From: Norana najaformis
Lineage: Eukaryota; Annelida; Clitellata; Crassiclitellata; Hormogastridae
Reading direction: 5' to 3'
DNA length: 64,000 nt
Assembly (NCBI GenBank): GCA_964023275.1
Contig: OZ029928.1
Coordinates: forward strand, 3,125,606 to 3,189,605
Shown here: positions 44,010 to 55,865 of the stretch, piece by piece
Layout of the letters: every line of letters starts with the position of its first letter
Numbering within the stretch: position 1 is the first letter of the stretch
The notes under the pieces: generated by a model
Seen by the model: the letters and a program-made list of their open reading frames with translations, nothing else
Told to the model about the DNA's origin: nothing
The model's database searches: none
Translations under genes and position numbers: made by a program

Positions 44010-45842
44010 TATGGAGGTTAGAAAAGGCAGAAAAGCGACTGAAGGGAGATCTACAAGTCGGTGATATTTAAGGTTCTGTTATCGAGCAACATGAGAAGAA
44101 AGGCTGCATCCGGAAGTTGTGTGAAGGTAAATAAACGCCATGTGGAAAGTCATATTTACTACATTTTCCTGTTGTCAGGCGGACAGAAGCACGATTCGAG
44201 TTAATTGTGTCTGCTATCTGCCTTAGTGAATCGTTGAATAAATATTTTACCAGTTGATTTAGGACACGAAATGAAATAAACTTTATAGGGTCTATTTAAG
44301 TATAAGTATTTTCTGTTCTGCACGATTGTACCGGTAATTCTCTAATATGTAGCAATCCTTTCGGGCTACTACCGGTTGTACTCTTTGCAACCTTTATCTT
44401 TGTGTCAAATTGTAACTTGAATCACAATTCCTAGAGGGCATGACCTCTCTTTCAGTTACAAGCCCTTGGGAAAGGGTACATGCAAATGACTAAAACCTTC
44501 TGTCAATATACATCTATCCCAAGTCATATCAATTTCAAATGATGAATTCGATTTTAATTGAATGATGGCTCGTTCAAGCTAATCGCTTAGTTTTAAGCAG
44601 TTTTATTATTACAATAAACAGTCAAGACAGTATGTTTCAGTTCAATTAAACTATTATCGTTCTATGACTTCTTCATTCTATGACTATTACAGCCCAACTA
44701 CTAATCTAGCTAAATAGATTAAAAGAGATAATTTAATGGCTTCCGTCCCGCACGATGAGTTCTTGACTTTCCAGGCTTCAGTCCTTAAGATGAATTGGTG
44801 AACTCGAGGTTTCGTACTAGCCCCTGTGCAATTTATCCGGATCGTTCTCCATACAGACGTCGGACACAGTCAGCTAAAGACAGACGAATGATGTACGCCA
44901 TCTGTCATGTGATTTTTCCTTGACTTTGTATATTCCACAAAAGTTTGTAGGTTAAGTTCACTCCAAATCACTGGGCGACGAAGCAAACAGGGCGTTCGTT
45001 TACTCCTTTCTCGTCAGATCGCAACTGAGTGCTGCAATTCGTTTAACACTATTGAACGAAGGGTTTAGTCGATACAATGGCAGTCCATAGCGTGGTTTAT
45101 GATTTTTACACAGTTCGAGACGGTTATCACTTCCTCAGTAAGCTGGTAAGTCCCAGTTACTTTCGAAGTTCCTACGACTTAGGACACTGCTAACACGAAC
45201 GTATAGTGGAAGTTGACGAACGTTCGATCTCAAACGGAGATTTTCGGAGGTTTTTCTACATGTCTACACCAACAAGTACCAACGAACGTATCTCTCGATT
45301 TAACCCAGAAAGCATCGTCTTATACCCGTAGAAGTTCGTTCGGTTTTTCAATGCAACCAACCGTCCTCGATGACTTGCGCATGACTATTGCTAACTGTGC
45401 ATTATGATTGTCGTCTGCTCTGTGACATCAGCCAATGTTCAATTTTCATATTTGCTATGTCATATCAGATTAGTTCCTTTCTAAATCGTCATGCAGGCTA
45501 TGATCCGCCATGCTGACGTAGCACAGTCCCATCGATTCATTAAGCCATGTTTCAACTTAAGCTGGCCATGTTCTATAGTCTAGCTACTAATCTTATACGC
45601 TGACCTGCCTACAGAACTATCCTATCTACTACCTTTCACACAAATTTACCACCACAACAACCTATACTGAACTACTAAACACTAACTAAGTGGGTAAGTA
45701 AGCTGTTCTCAGCTTGGTGCAACCAATACAAGTGCGAATTAATGGGAGGATCGCTACAACGACTTTAAGAAGCACTTATTTTAAAATGACAATATTCACA
45801 AATAGGAGCATAGTGCAACAATACTTAATTAATTAAAAGGCT
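44010..45842. other. Intergenic, no feature recognised
   Basis: No conserved domain in any frame. 44990-45420 has a higher GC content than its surroundings and may belong to an unidentified repeat, but I could not find a second copy in the window. Confidence 0.4.
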
Positions 45843-45904
45843 ACTGTAACTGTCGACGATCTTTCAAAGTTTTGAACGATCGGGCTTTGAACTGTTGACT
45901 CGCC
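45843..45904 (+). repeat. Repeat X, copy 1, left part
   Basis: Resembles 49393-49455 over about 60 bp (AACTGTCGACGATC against AACTGTCGGCGACC, GTTGACTCGCCC against GTTGATTCGCCC). It is split from its right part (49046-49110) by the LINE insertion. Confidence 0.7.
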
Positions 45905-45913
45905 CTATTTGTA

Positions 45914-48900
45914 ATCGTAATCGTAATCTCGAGATTTCTACAGCGCTCAACGAAAGCTAAATCGCGGGAACCAGCTTATTCACAGGCGCTCAGTCAAAAC
46001 AAAATCGATAGGCAAAAGGGTCAAGATCCAGGAGTCAGGCACTCAGTCGGACGGCTACGGTGGATGCTGTTTGAAATTGAAGCGAGAAGAGAGATAAGAG
46101 GAAGAGGAAGAATCAGGATAAGATTTTTGGAAAAGAAGTGTTTTCAGTCTTGAGTGAAAGACCTGCGCAGAAACTGAAAGTGTTGGCGAGTTCGTATGAT
46201 TGACCAGACAACTGTTGCAATTCTGGTGGGAGTTTATTCCAAATGGGTGGGGCAGCTAAGGCTATAGAGCGATTTCCAAATTTTAAGGATGAGGTGACGG
46301 GAGGGCGAAGAAGTGTTAGGACAGATGAGGAGCGGGTTGAACGGAGTGGTTGGATAGTAAATAATTGACGAAGATAGGAGGATTGGGAGGATTGAAGTGT
46401 GTTGTAGGTGAGGGATAAGACTTTGTACTCTATTCGTTCTGGTATTTTAAGCCAGTGCAGTGATTTGAGAACAGGGGTGATGTGATGGTGTTTGGGGGTT
46501 TTGGTGACAGCACGTGCGAGAGCATTCTGGATAGCTTGTAGGCGATTTATCTGGGTTGTGTCAATATTGAGGAAAAGTGATTTGCAGTAGTCAAGTTTTA
46601 CATGGACTATGGATGTGGCAATGATAGATGCGGTTTTGAAGTCAAGCATAGGACGGATTCTGCGAAGGTCGCGGATATCCATAAAGCAAGAGCGGGAAAG
46701 ATGGGTGATATGATCAGAAAAAGTAAGGTTCTGGTCGAAAATAACACCTAAATTACGGACAGAAGAGTTAGTATTAAAGGTGTGGGTGGAGGCAGAGTCC
46801 AGGCTGAGGGAGATAGAGGGGTCGGGAATTTTCTTGAGCTGGTCACGTAGGCCTATAAGCATGAATTCAGTTTTAGATGGGTTCAGGCATAAGAGATTAG
46901 ATGTCATCCAAGAGGAGATTTGTTTAACCACACAAAGAAGATGATCTGTAGATTCATTGAAACAATTTGGAGAGAAAGAGATGACTAGTTGGGTGTCATC
47001 AGCATAGAGGTGATGGTCAACGGAGGATGCTTTAATGAGTGAACTGAGTGAGGTAGAGTAGAGGATAAACAGAAGAGGTCCAAGAACGGAGCCTTGTGGA
47101 ACTCCGCATGTGAGAGGGCATGACTTAGAAGAGGCTTCCGAAGTTTTAACAGAGAAAGAGCGGGAGAAGAGATAAGACTGTATCCATAGGAGAGCAGTGT
47201 CAGCAAAACCAAACCAGGTTGAAAGTCGGTGGATTATGAGATTGTGATCTATGGTGTCGAAGGCTGCAGAGATATCGAGGAGACAGAGGCAAGAAACCTG
47301 TTGATGAGAAATGGCAGAAACAAGCTTGTTGTAGAGAGATGTCAGCAGAGTTTCGGTTGAGTGGCGTTTAGTAAAACCAGACTGGTGTGGGTTAATGAGT
47401 GAGTTAGAAGCTAAATAGTTATTGATTCGAGAGAGGACAATCCGTTCAGTTAATTTGGAGATAAAAGTCAGGTTAGAAACAGGCCGGTAGTTTGAAAGAA
47501 TTTTCTTGTCGAGAGATGATTTCTTGAGAAGAGGGGTAACAAGAGAGTGTTTGAATAGGAGGGGGAAATTACCCGTAGATAAGGAGAGATTAACTATTTT
47601 GGTAATGATTGGGACAAGGACAGCTGCACAGTCTTTCAGTAAGGAGGTGGGTATGGGGTCAAGTTCGCACTGTTTGTTTGGAAGTGATTTTAACAGGTGT
47701 AATATTTCCGACTCTGAAGTGGGTTGAAAGACAGATAATGAGGATCGAGGTGGGGAGGGTGGGGAGTCATGAGTGGGGGAGAATCATTAGGTTGGTTATT
47801 GGTGGCTTTGGGGAGGAGAGATTGAAGAGAGAGACGGAGGGTACTAATTTTGTTCGAAAAGAAAGAACAGAACGAGTCGGCTGAAGAAGACGGAAGAGAA
47901 TTTGGAAGTGGGCTAGATGAGTTCCGATGGAGGAGTTGGTTAATGGTTTTCCAGAGAAGGCGAGGATCGAGAACGAACTAGTGAGGAGTAAAATCTCTGT
48001 TTAGCTGCAGTAAGAAGGCGATGGTATTTATTTGTGGCAGCTTTAAGGGCAGAGAGAAGTTGAGGATCCCTGGTGCGTTTGTAGGCACGCTCAAGGCGTC
48101 GCCGGAAAGATTTGAAGGCCTGGAGATAGGAATTGAACCAAGGATTGTTAGAGTGAGAACGGGATTTGGTAATAATAGGAGCATGCTTGTCAAGGATAGT
48201 GGAAAGAGTGGTGTTATAGGAAGAGAGAAGGTCATTCAGGGAGGAGGGTGGATTTAAAACGAGGTCAGAACAGGAAATATCTTGTATGAAGGCTTCAATA
48301 TTTATTGAACTGATGCGACGAAATGAATGAAAGACAGGATCAGGACGTGGTGTCGGAAGAATGTTAAGATATGTAAAGATGGGGTAATGATCAGATGGCG
48401 TGTCAAAAGAGAAAGATATATCAGGTGATAGAATGGAGAATGATGATGTGATAATAAGGTCAAGTGTGTGATTGTGAATGTGGGTGGGGAATTTGACATG
48501 TTGAACCAAATTAGTTGAGGACAATAGGGTGAGGAATTCAGAAGCAAATGTGTCAGAGGGGTTATCGACATGTATATTGAAGTCACCTGTAATCAGAAAT
48601 TCATGAGGTGTAGTGGCGGCAGTAGAGAGGAGGGTGGTAAATTCTTTCAAGAAGACCGATGGAGGACTTGAATATGAAGAGGAGGATGGAGGGCGATATA
48701 CATTAAAGATAGTCAGATTTGTGTGTGGAAGTTTAAATGTAACTGATGCACATTCAAAAGAGTGGAAACAGTAACCAGGTGAGTCTAAAACTGTGGCAGT
48801 TTCTCGGGTGAGAAAGGCAATACCACCGCCAGTTGGATTTTAATGAGAACGGCTAGATGGTTTTCAGGGACGAGGTGTACTGTAAAGATGGTAGCCAGGA

Positions 48901-49036
48901 GGAATACAGTCTTCATATTGAGCAAGAGTGGTGTTTAAATTAAACCAGGTGTCAGATAAGGCAAATATGTCAGGCGGGTGAGAAGAGAGGGCTATATCAC
49001 TGATTTCTTGGGAATGTGCAGGATGTAGTAATGTAG
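45914..49036 (-). mobile_element. CR1/L2-like LINE (family I) with target duplication
   Basis: A 3123-bp insertion flanked by perfect 9-bp repeats CTATTTGTA (45905-45913, 49037-49045). The endonuclease runs from the 5' end: AHSQEISDIALSSHPPDIFA, SDTWFNLNTTLAQYED, LITGDFNIHVDNP, NHTLDLIITSS and the catalytic TPSDHYPI. There are two stops (near 48845-48885). Then NNPWFNSYLQAFKSFRRRLE. The RT has LTCGVPQGSVLGPLLFILYS and intact HLYADDTQLVISFS (about 47010). A long open frame follows to 46113: LDYCKSLFLNI, VLKSLHWLKIPERIEYK, IWNKLPPELQQL. The 3' tail is GATTACGATTACGATTA. The N-terminus is truncated. It is recent compared with other copies but carries stops and frameshifts. Confidence 0.9.
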
Positions 49037-49045
49037 CTATTTGTA

Positions 49046-49110
49046 GCGTAGCGTTAAATCAAGAAACTAAACGCAGTCTTTGATTTTCTATGGTATATTA
49101 GTAAAATCAA
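49046..49110 (+). repeat. Repeat X, copy 1, right part
   Basis: GCGTTAAATCAAGAAAC then ACGCAGTCTTTGATTTT corresponds to ACGTTAATTTGAGAAAAG then ACACAGTCTTTCGATTTT at 49461-49500, restoring repeat X once the LINE and one target duplication are removed. Confidence 0.65.
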
Positions 49111-49392
49111 CGAATATTTCATTACAACGGTACATGCATCTTCACAGTTCCTAAACGCAAAAGTCTATCAGTGATCTTTGAAATTCAACCTATCAACAGA
49201 CTATTTTTAAGCTTCTATTGGTAAAAGTATTGGTATTGTATTGACAATGCATTTGAAAATAGTATTGGTACTGATATCACCAATACGTTTTAAAAGCAGT
49301 AAGGTAATTGGTATTGGCAATAGTTTCACTTTTGTTAACACCCTTGGTCGTTAAACCATAGCTTCGCTGTCCATGTGCAAATTGCTTGAGAG

Positions 49393-49520
49393 CAACTGTC
49401 GGCGACCTTCCAACGTTGTTGAACGATAGAGCTTTGAACCGTTGATTCGCCCGATATTTACTAACGTTAATTTGAGAAAAGACACAGTCTTTCGATTTTA
49501 TTGTAGTATATTTAAATTAA
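49393..49520 (+). repeat. Repeat X, copy 2, uninterrupted
   Basis: About 128 bp that aligns end to end with the two LINE-separated halves of copy 1 at roughly 75-80 percent by eye. Its nature (LTR, MITE or satellite) is unknown. 49521-50021 shows no gene; it contains a CCTCCTCACAC..TCCAACATTACATTCC duplication near 49584-49650. Confidence 0.6.
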
Positions 49521-50021
49521 AGAGTTCAATCGCCAACGTAAAACTTTTAGATGCACGCACTATCAACTGAGTACACGACCAAACCTCCTCACACTTTTCC
49601 AACATTACATTCCAAACCTCCTCACACTCTCTCAACATTACATTCCCTACTTCTTTATATAGGTTGAAACCTAGCACGTCGGCAGACAAGCGTTTGCAGT
49701 TTAAGACATTTTGTTAACACGCCATGTGTCCATCGGCTGAGCAAGAATTCATAGACATGAATATGTCATCACTAACGTTTACGGGTCAATGCGCAAGAAC
49801 GCCCACCATTCACAAGCGGATATTTAAAATATGCCCAGCAAGAATTGCTGCTGAGGTCAGCCCACTTCATCGCCATCCAATCACAAACAAGTCAACTCCA
49901 GTTGACTCATCAACGTGATGTCACAGAAACTTGAGATAATTACGCGAACATGCGGAAAATGTACGTGCATAGCAAATTTTCGGCTTCATTAGTCAGTTTT
50001 TATAGACTAAGGCTTTAATTA

Positions 50022-51560
50022 CATTGGTCAACAAATTTCGCAAAATAGTTTTTGTTTCTTTAATAATTTCATTTTTACCCATATTTTCAATGCGGTGATA
50101 ACAAAAATTTTTTAAATAAATTAGCTCCAGTACTGAATATACGGGTTAAGATTTTATTACATATTTTAGCTAAGTGCAATAGTTTCAAGGAAATTTTAAC
50201 GCACAACTATAAAACAATTAAATTTAAATATAACACCTCTAAGCATTTGAATAATAGTTCTAAATAATGGTAAATAACATAATTATTTGGCTGAAAATAT
50301 ACCTCCCTATATTACCTCAGTCAGCACGTTTGTTCATTGCCAGGCGCTTGCGCTCTACATCTGGGGCATTTCTCTCCACCATCCAGCAGTAGTTGCTAAC
50401 ATTGCAGAACTACATTTTCTTTGAAACCTTCGCCATGTTCCTCAGTAACTGCGCCACAATTATCGTGGAAAAGTCCAAATGAGAGTGTAGAAATTGGATC
50501 TTCAGTGACACGTTATATTCTAATTTCTGGTAGGCGAAGTTTATTCAAATGTTCTTCATAGACATCTGCTCTGTTGTGTCCCAAACAGTTCTCAGCTACA
50601 AGTTTGAATGATTCCCAAATTGTTTTATGACTATGGAGAATCTGCTCAAACGGTTCATCCTTGAGAAGTTCACGTATCTGCGCTCCAACAAAAACATCTT
50701 CCTATATTTTGGCTTCACTCAGTTTGGGAATTTTTTGTTGAGGTGCTTCAAAGCTAGGTTTCGGTTCATCACAATTACAAAATTCTGCATCAATCCCAAC
50801 TTTATATGCAATGATGGTAACAGACCTTTTCGGGGTCCACCAGTGGGCTGTGCTGTGCACTCTTACTTTCCGGATCAAGAGATCCGTGTAGGCCATACTT
50901 TTCTTTCATAGAAAGTAGTCGACCGTGCTGTGCTATCCCACTCACAAAACAGCAAAATTTGATATATCCCTGTTGCATTCCCAGAAAGATGGCAATTACT
51001 TTTAGTTCCTCACAGATCCGCCACTCGTAGTCCTTGTGCTTAACAGAATCAAGAAGAAGCTTCATATTCAAGCAGCCTCTTTCATGTGAACAGCATGCCC
51101 TGCAGAAATTTATGGCAGTTCATTCCCATTATGCAGTAACACTGGTTTTAAAATTTAGCTTTGAAGAGTCAGTGAAGAGTCTCCACTCTTCAGGTTTTTG
51201 CTCAACCCTGATTGATTTCAGTAAACCATTGATCTCATGGCAGAAGACAAGGTCATTTTGCATAGTGAAGAATTGAGAGAAGTTCTTCTGTTACACTGAA
51301 ATTTTCACATTGTGCTGACGTAGATTCCACTGTTGTAGTCAGAGGCCAAAATGTCTGTCTTATTTTTTGACAAATCTAGGTCTCTGATCAGGTCGCTCAA
51401 TTCATTCTGCTTAATCCTGTGTGGCTCTGTAGATAGTATAAACAAAATCAGGATCTACTGATGTTGAGGGCTTAGGTGATTTATCTCTGTCATTACCTGA
51501 TTCTTCAGTGGCAGATTCCAGTGAATATTATGCTGATGGCTCAGGAATGGAAAGTCCTTC
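50022..51560 (-). pseudogene. Third copy of the C2C2-finger transposon protein, degenerate
   Basis: The minus strand reads MKLLLDSVKHKDYEWRICEE and LKVIAIFLGMQQGYIKFCCF (51070 on). SLHIKLGLM and FPKLSEAKI follow, then VFVGAQIRELLKDEPFEQIL (50680 on), SFKLVAENCLGHNRADVYEE and VTEEHGEGFKENV (the GERFHQD motif decayed). CATTGGTCAACA at 50022 matches the CACTGGCCAACA end of the 10-kb element at 10 of 12 bases. The N-terminal finger is not recognisable and no opposite end was found before the LINE at 51.6 kb. Confidence 0.7.
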
Positions 51561-51609
51561 TCCATAAGGGTACTAGGCACATTTCAGACGGTATATCATG
51601 ATAGTTGAC

Positions 51610-52190
51610 AGTCCAATTTTTCCTCTTCATATCATAATTGTAATTGTAATTTAAGATTTATGAAGCGCCTCTTAGAGGATAAACTCAACAGAGGTCTTCC
51701 GACCCGAAAAAGTAAAATCACTGTTGAACAGTACAGTCTTCAGGCGCCTGCGGAACACTGAGAGGGGGAGAGAAAGGAGCTCAAGTCGCAATTCTCGAGG
51801 GAGACGATTCCAGCAAGTGGGTCCAACGTAGGCAAAGCTTCTGGGCTGGGCTGTAGTGGTACGCATGCGAGGGACAAACAGGAGATCTTGAGTGGCCGAG
51901 TGAAGGTTGCTACGGCCCGGCAACGAGGAGACCAAAGTGCAGAAGTCAGTGAGGTAAAGGGGAGCAGAGCCAAGAACACAATTGCGCATGAGGGAGAGGA
52001 TCTTAAAGTGGACATGCTGCTGGACGGGAAGCCAGTGAAGAGTGTCACGAATATAAGACGAGATGTGGCCATACTTTGGAATGCCCCCTATGAGACGAGC
52101 AGCAGAGCTGAGCACAGATTGTAGCTTAGCAGTGCTGGCAAGCGATAGGCCGGTAAAGATGGCGTTCCCATAGGTACAACAACTCACTGT
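51610..52190 (-). mobile_element. CR1/L2-like LINE (family E), C-terminal end
   Basis: The minus strand reads GNAIFTGLSLASTAKLQSVL, HISSYIRDTLHWLPVQQHVH, AYVGPTCWNRLPRELRLELL and FRRRLKTVLFNSDF, ending near 51675, then AAGAGGCGCTTCATAAATCT and an ATTACAATTACAATTA tail. HISxYIRDTLHWL identifies it with the family at 20.3-21.9 kb. One frame is intact for 171 codons, but the RT is absent. Confidence 0.85.
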
Positions 52191-52954
52191 ATCATAATAT
52201 TTAGAGCTGAATAATTTTAAATGTCATATCCTTATTCAGCACATTAAATCTGGTCAAAATTGACTGATCTCACCAGCGAAACGTTTAGGCTGTTGACCAG
52301 TGTTATCGTTCATAAAGTGTCGATTAGTTCATCATTGTTGGCATTGATGTAACCTTTATTCTTTTTCCGTAATTTTTTTGTATAGCTGAAGTTTTAAAAT
52401 CTCGCTAAATCAAAGCATGTAAGACTTGAAAGTTTTGGGTAATAGTTAGCTCATAGCAATTATTAAACACTTTTCACGTTATCGGTATATATTCCATTGT
52501 TTATCTCAACACTGTGATATTAACCATGCCGCCACCTTAAACTAGAAACACAAATCCGGTCCAATATCTTCCGGACTAGATTGGATTGGATCAAATCAGA
52601 TCAGTTTAGAATCTTTACTTACATATAGCTTAAATCATTCTAAAATTCACAAAGGCGAATAGAAACCCAGCAGTTCATCGTTGTCAAATCTCGAAAAGTT
52701 TTTCAAACACCATTTTCTTGCTTTCTTTTAGTAGTGTAGTTTTGTCAGTGTACTCTTTTAAAAATAGAATTACAATAAAAGATATTCGCGTGTAAATTTT
52801 GTATATGTAAAAATTTTTCTTGGCTTTCATAACATTGACAACATATTTGAAGCCTGCGCACTATTTTTTAAACTGAGGAACCGAAAACTACAAAAATTTT
52901 ATTAGTTACAGTTTAAACTCGAACAGTTTAAACTTTTATACAGCTACTTACAGT
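52191..52954. other. Upstream region of the methyltransferase gene
   Basis: AT-rich, with no protein domain. A pyrimidine-AG (ACAGCTACTTACAG, ending 52952) lies just before the ATG and could be a splice acceptor for a 5' UTR exon. Confidence 0.4.
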
Positions 52955-53755
52955 ATGCGTGGAAAACTTAAGTTGATTTTAGTAGTGCTTGGAGTCTGTG
53001 CACTCCTACAGAGTCTAAAATATAAACTGATGTCTCTAACACGATTTGATCTTGATTTTATCCCCGCAAACTATAACAGATGTGAAGATCTTTTTTCGAA
53101 TACACCGGCTGCCAATTTTTCCATGTCGCCTAAGTTTCAACAGATGGTCAAAGCTTTCGATGCTGAATTCAGGAATGTGTCTAGTGGAGTTACTGAAGGA
53201 TTTTCACAACAGTTGAAGCAGCAGTACTTGGCTTTGCATTACCTTGCGAGACAGAGACATGTGAAAACTATATGCGAAACTGGATTTAACTTTGGTCATA
53301 GTTCATTCAATTTTCTGACTGCCAGTGATCATGTAACTGTACATTCTTTCGACCTTGGGGATCACAAGTATGCATATCCAATGTCTGTATACTTGAAAAG
53401 CCTCTTCCCAGAAAGATTTTTTATTCATTTTGGAAACTCTATTCAAACAATTCCAAAGTTTATCGAAGAATATCCAGACATTATTTGTGACATTATGTTC
53501 GTGGACGGAGGTCATCTGTATGAAGTTGCTTTGTCAGATATTACATATTTTGCTAGAATAGCAAATTTGAAGAGAAATATTATGATATTTGACGATTACC
53601 CAACTGTTTGGGGTGGCAAGTTTGGAAGAGCCTGGGAAGAAACTAAACTGACAGGAGTCATTAATGAACTGCTGCGCTGTGGCTTCGGTGGAACATCGGC
53701 AGGTAGAGGATTTGTTATCGGAGAAGTGAAAAAAAGACCTGGGTTGCCAAAGTAA
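52955..53755 (+). CDS. Membrane-anchored class I SAM methyltransferase
   Basis: A 266-residue intact protein. Basic tail MRGKLK, signal anchor at residues 6-20 (LILVVLGVCALLQSL), then a Rossmann methyltransferase domain of the Methyltransf_24 type. Motif I is ICETGFNFGHSS (106-117; the usual G-x-G is G-F-N-F-G). The ribose-binding acidic strand is VHSFDLG (129-135). VDGGHLYEVALSDI (183-196) and IMIFDDY (209-215) carry the conserved Asp/His typical of this group. The anchor suggests a Golgi-lumen enzyme, possibly modifying glycans, which is inference. It is co-oriented with the glycosyltransferase-like genes at 4, 28 and 36 kb. Single coding exon; the acceptor-like AG before the ATG leaves room for a 5' exon. 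Confidence 0.8.
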   Translation: MRGKLKLILVVLGVCALLQSLKYKLMSLTRFDLDFIPANYNRCEDLFSNTPAANFSMSPKFQQMVKAFDAEFRNVSSGVTEGFSQQLKQQYLALHYLARQRHVKTICETGFNFGHSSFNFLTASDHVTVHSFDLGDHKYAYPMSVYLKSLFPERFFIHFGNSIQTIPKFIEEYPDIICDIMFVDGGHLYEVALSDITYFARIANLKRNIMIFDDYPTVWGGKFGRAWEETKLTGVINELLRCGFGGTSAGRGFVIGEVKKRPGLPK

Positions 53756-54519
53756 CTAACTATCTCGCCCTGGTTTGACTTAGGTCCAAAAAAAATAACA
53801 TCCATATTTAATAGAACAGGTGAACTAAGAATGCTTTCGCGCAATCTGTTCTTTGAACTTGGAGCAAGAACCTATCAAATTCTGCGGTTTTTCTCAAAGA
53901 GCATAGTAAAAAAATATAGAAGTAAAATGAATTGTTCTTTCAATAGATGTTTATACACATGATTGTATTATGTCTACCATACAGAATATTAATAGCACAT
54001 GCATAGGTCGTCTGTAGTGCAAAGCACGCCGGACAGAATTTATTTATAACAAACAGTGTGTCTGCTGATTTGCAAAGTAAAGTTTAATGTAGACATGAAA
54101 ACAATGGTTGATTGTTGCAGCCGTGATACTTCCTCTTATATTTACTAGTAGTTCCCCTTGAAAGCACGAAGAAGGTCATACCTCTGTTGGTAATGAAAGC
54201 ACACGAACTCTGTTATTTGAAATTTCAGCAAAACAGAGCAGAAGAAGCTCCAGCAAGGCCGAAACTAGAGAGAAAACCTTTGAATGGAGAAACCTCTTGT
54301 GAACTATGGAAAGCAGTGCTACAGATGATGGAATCCAAAAGCAACATATATATGGAGTTAGAATGGAAAGAAAGCAGAAGCCTAACAAAATAAGGCGTGA
54401 ATAAGTGATAATTCTGGAGAGAATAAAGCAATATGAATAGCTCAGATACAATTAGTAGAGAAAGAGAGACAAGCTGAATGGAGTATTCAGAAGCAACAGG
54501 CTGAAAACAGGCTAAACAT
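53756..54519. other. 3' flank of the methyltransferase gene, nothing recognised
   Basis: Presumed 3' UTR and intergenic sequence. No AATAAA was identified with confidence and no repeat recognised. Confidence 0.4.
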
Positions 54520-55020
54520 TCTAATCTGACTTCTATAGCGTCGTTATCACAATTTTCATGGTATCATTCGATGATCGCTTCAAGTTAAATCGTGATCGAA
54601 ATCACAATCTGTTAGAGAAGCCAGTTCACAGGTCAGAGAAACCAGAAGGTAGGCTACGGATGGTAAGCAATTTGAAAAAGGTGAGTTTTAAGTTAGACCT
54701 GAAGAACAGAAAAATTATAAGAACAAAATGAACTAGGAGGTGAAATACCAAGCTTCGAACTGAGAACGCCCGGTGGACCAACACTGCCTGGTAGGAAGCA
54801 CAACATCTGTATCCACTGATCAAGTGCAATCTGTTTAATTTGAGGGATAAGCACATGGAAAGGAGATCGGTAGGCTGATTCAAATGTAGTACTGTGTAAA
54901 CTAAGAGGCAGATTTTAAACTGGATTCTTTACTCAAAGCGCAGCTAGTGCAATGACTGCAATATTCGCGTAAAATGCGGACACATAGCGGTCTAGTGCTC
55001 AAGTTAAAATGCACAGAAAC
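54520..55020 (-). mobile_element. CR1/L2-like LINE (family D), 3' end
   Basis: In broken frames the minus strand reads TTFESAYRSPFHVLIPQ, LDQWIQMLCFLPGSVG and LKTHLFQIAYHP. A UTR matching 57435-57620 and 18895-19060 follows (GAAGC..AACAGATTGTGATT, GACGCTATAGAAGTC). It is 5'-truncated. Confidence 0.65.
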
Positions 55021-55338
55021 AGTCCTTTGTCCACCACCACATATGGTTTGCGTCATCTGTCGTTTTTGTTGGTTCATGCCAAATAGGTTCGTAGGATTTT
55101 TGATTGAGGGTCAGATATACACGTTTTGGTTACTGTAGCGTTTCTCTTAAGTTCGCAATGCGTCTATAGCCTATGGTTGACCAAAATATTTATTTAGGTG
55201 ACTCTATACCTTAGTGTATTGTAAATATGTATGCTTAAGTGTTACAAGTTATAGTTAAAATCAATGCATAACAGCAGTGGCACAGATAGGTTTCTCTCCA
55301 GTATGGTGTTCCATTTCAGTCTTCATATCAATCGATTT

Positions 55339-55865
55339 TTAAAGCGACTTCTGCCTTGATTGGCATGGATATGGTTCATCTTCAGTATGGATTCTAACAT
55401 GACATTTTAGATTGGAAGAATGAGAATATCTTTTTTGACACACCTGGCATTGGTAAGGCTTCTCTCCAGTATAGGTTCTTTGGTGAATCTGCAGAGCAAA
55501 ATCGCGTGATAATGCTTTCTGGCATAAATGGCATTGATATGGTTTTTCTTCTGTATTGATTCTAACATGAATTTGTAGTTTGGAATATTCAGAAAATGTT
55601 TTGTTACAAACCTGACACTGAAATGGTTTCTCTTCAATATCAATTATTTTCCTGATTTCTAAGACTTGAAGTGCACGAGAATGTTTTCTCAATTTCTCAC
55701 ATACTTGACAAAGATATGGTTTCTGTCCATAGTGCCTTTCATGTGCCGCCGTAGACGACTGCAATTATTGGTTAGTACGGTTTCTCTCCAGTATGTATTG
55801 TAGCATGACTTTGCAGACCGGAAGATTGACCAAACCTCTTTTGATACACCTTGACAATTTTTCTC
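55339..55865 (-). pseudogene. Decayed C2H2 zinc-finger array
   Basis: The minus strand encodes at least six fingers. The first (about 55845-55770) reads VYQKRFGQSSGLQSHATIHT, with its second Cys replaced by Tyr, then a frame change. From 55764: CQVCEKLRKHSRALQ (histidines lost). CQVCNKTFSEYSKLQIHVRI follows, with the last His replaced by Asn. Then CHLCQKALSRDFALQIHQRT, last His replaced by Tyr. CQVCQKRYSHSSNLKCHVRI then HTEDEP is intact. The last is CQSRQK, second Cys replaced by Arg, then a stop. TGEKPY-type linkers remain. One of six fingers keeps all four ligands. No KRAB, BTB or other effector domain is seen. Probably a pseudogene of a tandem C2H2 transcription factor. Confidence 0.75.

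Noticed and set aside
47506-48257. Plus-strand frames (for example 47609-47884 and 48021-48257) as genes
   Set aside because: They are antisense shadows of the LINE ORF on the minus strand.
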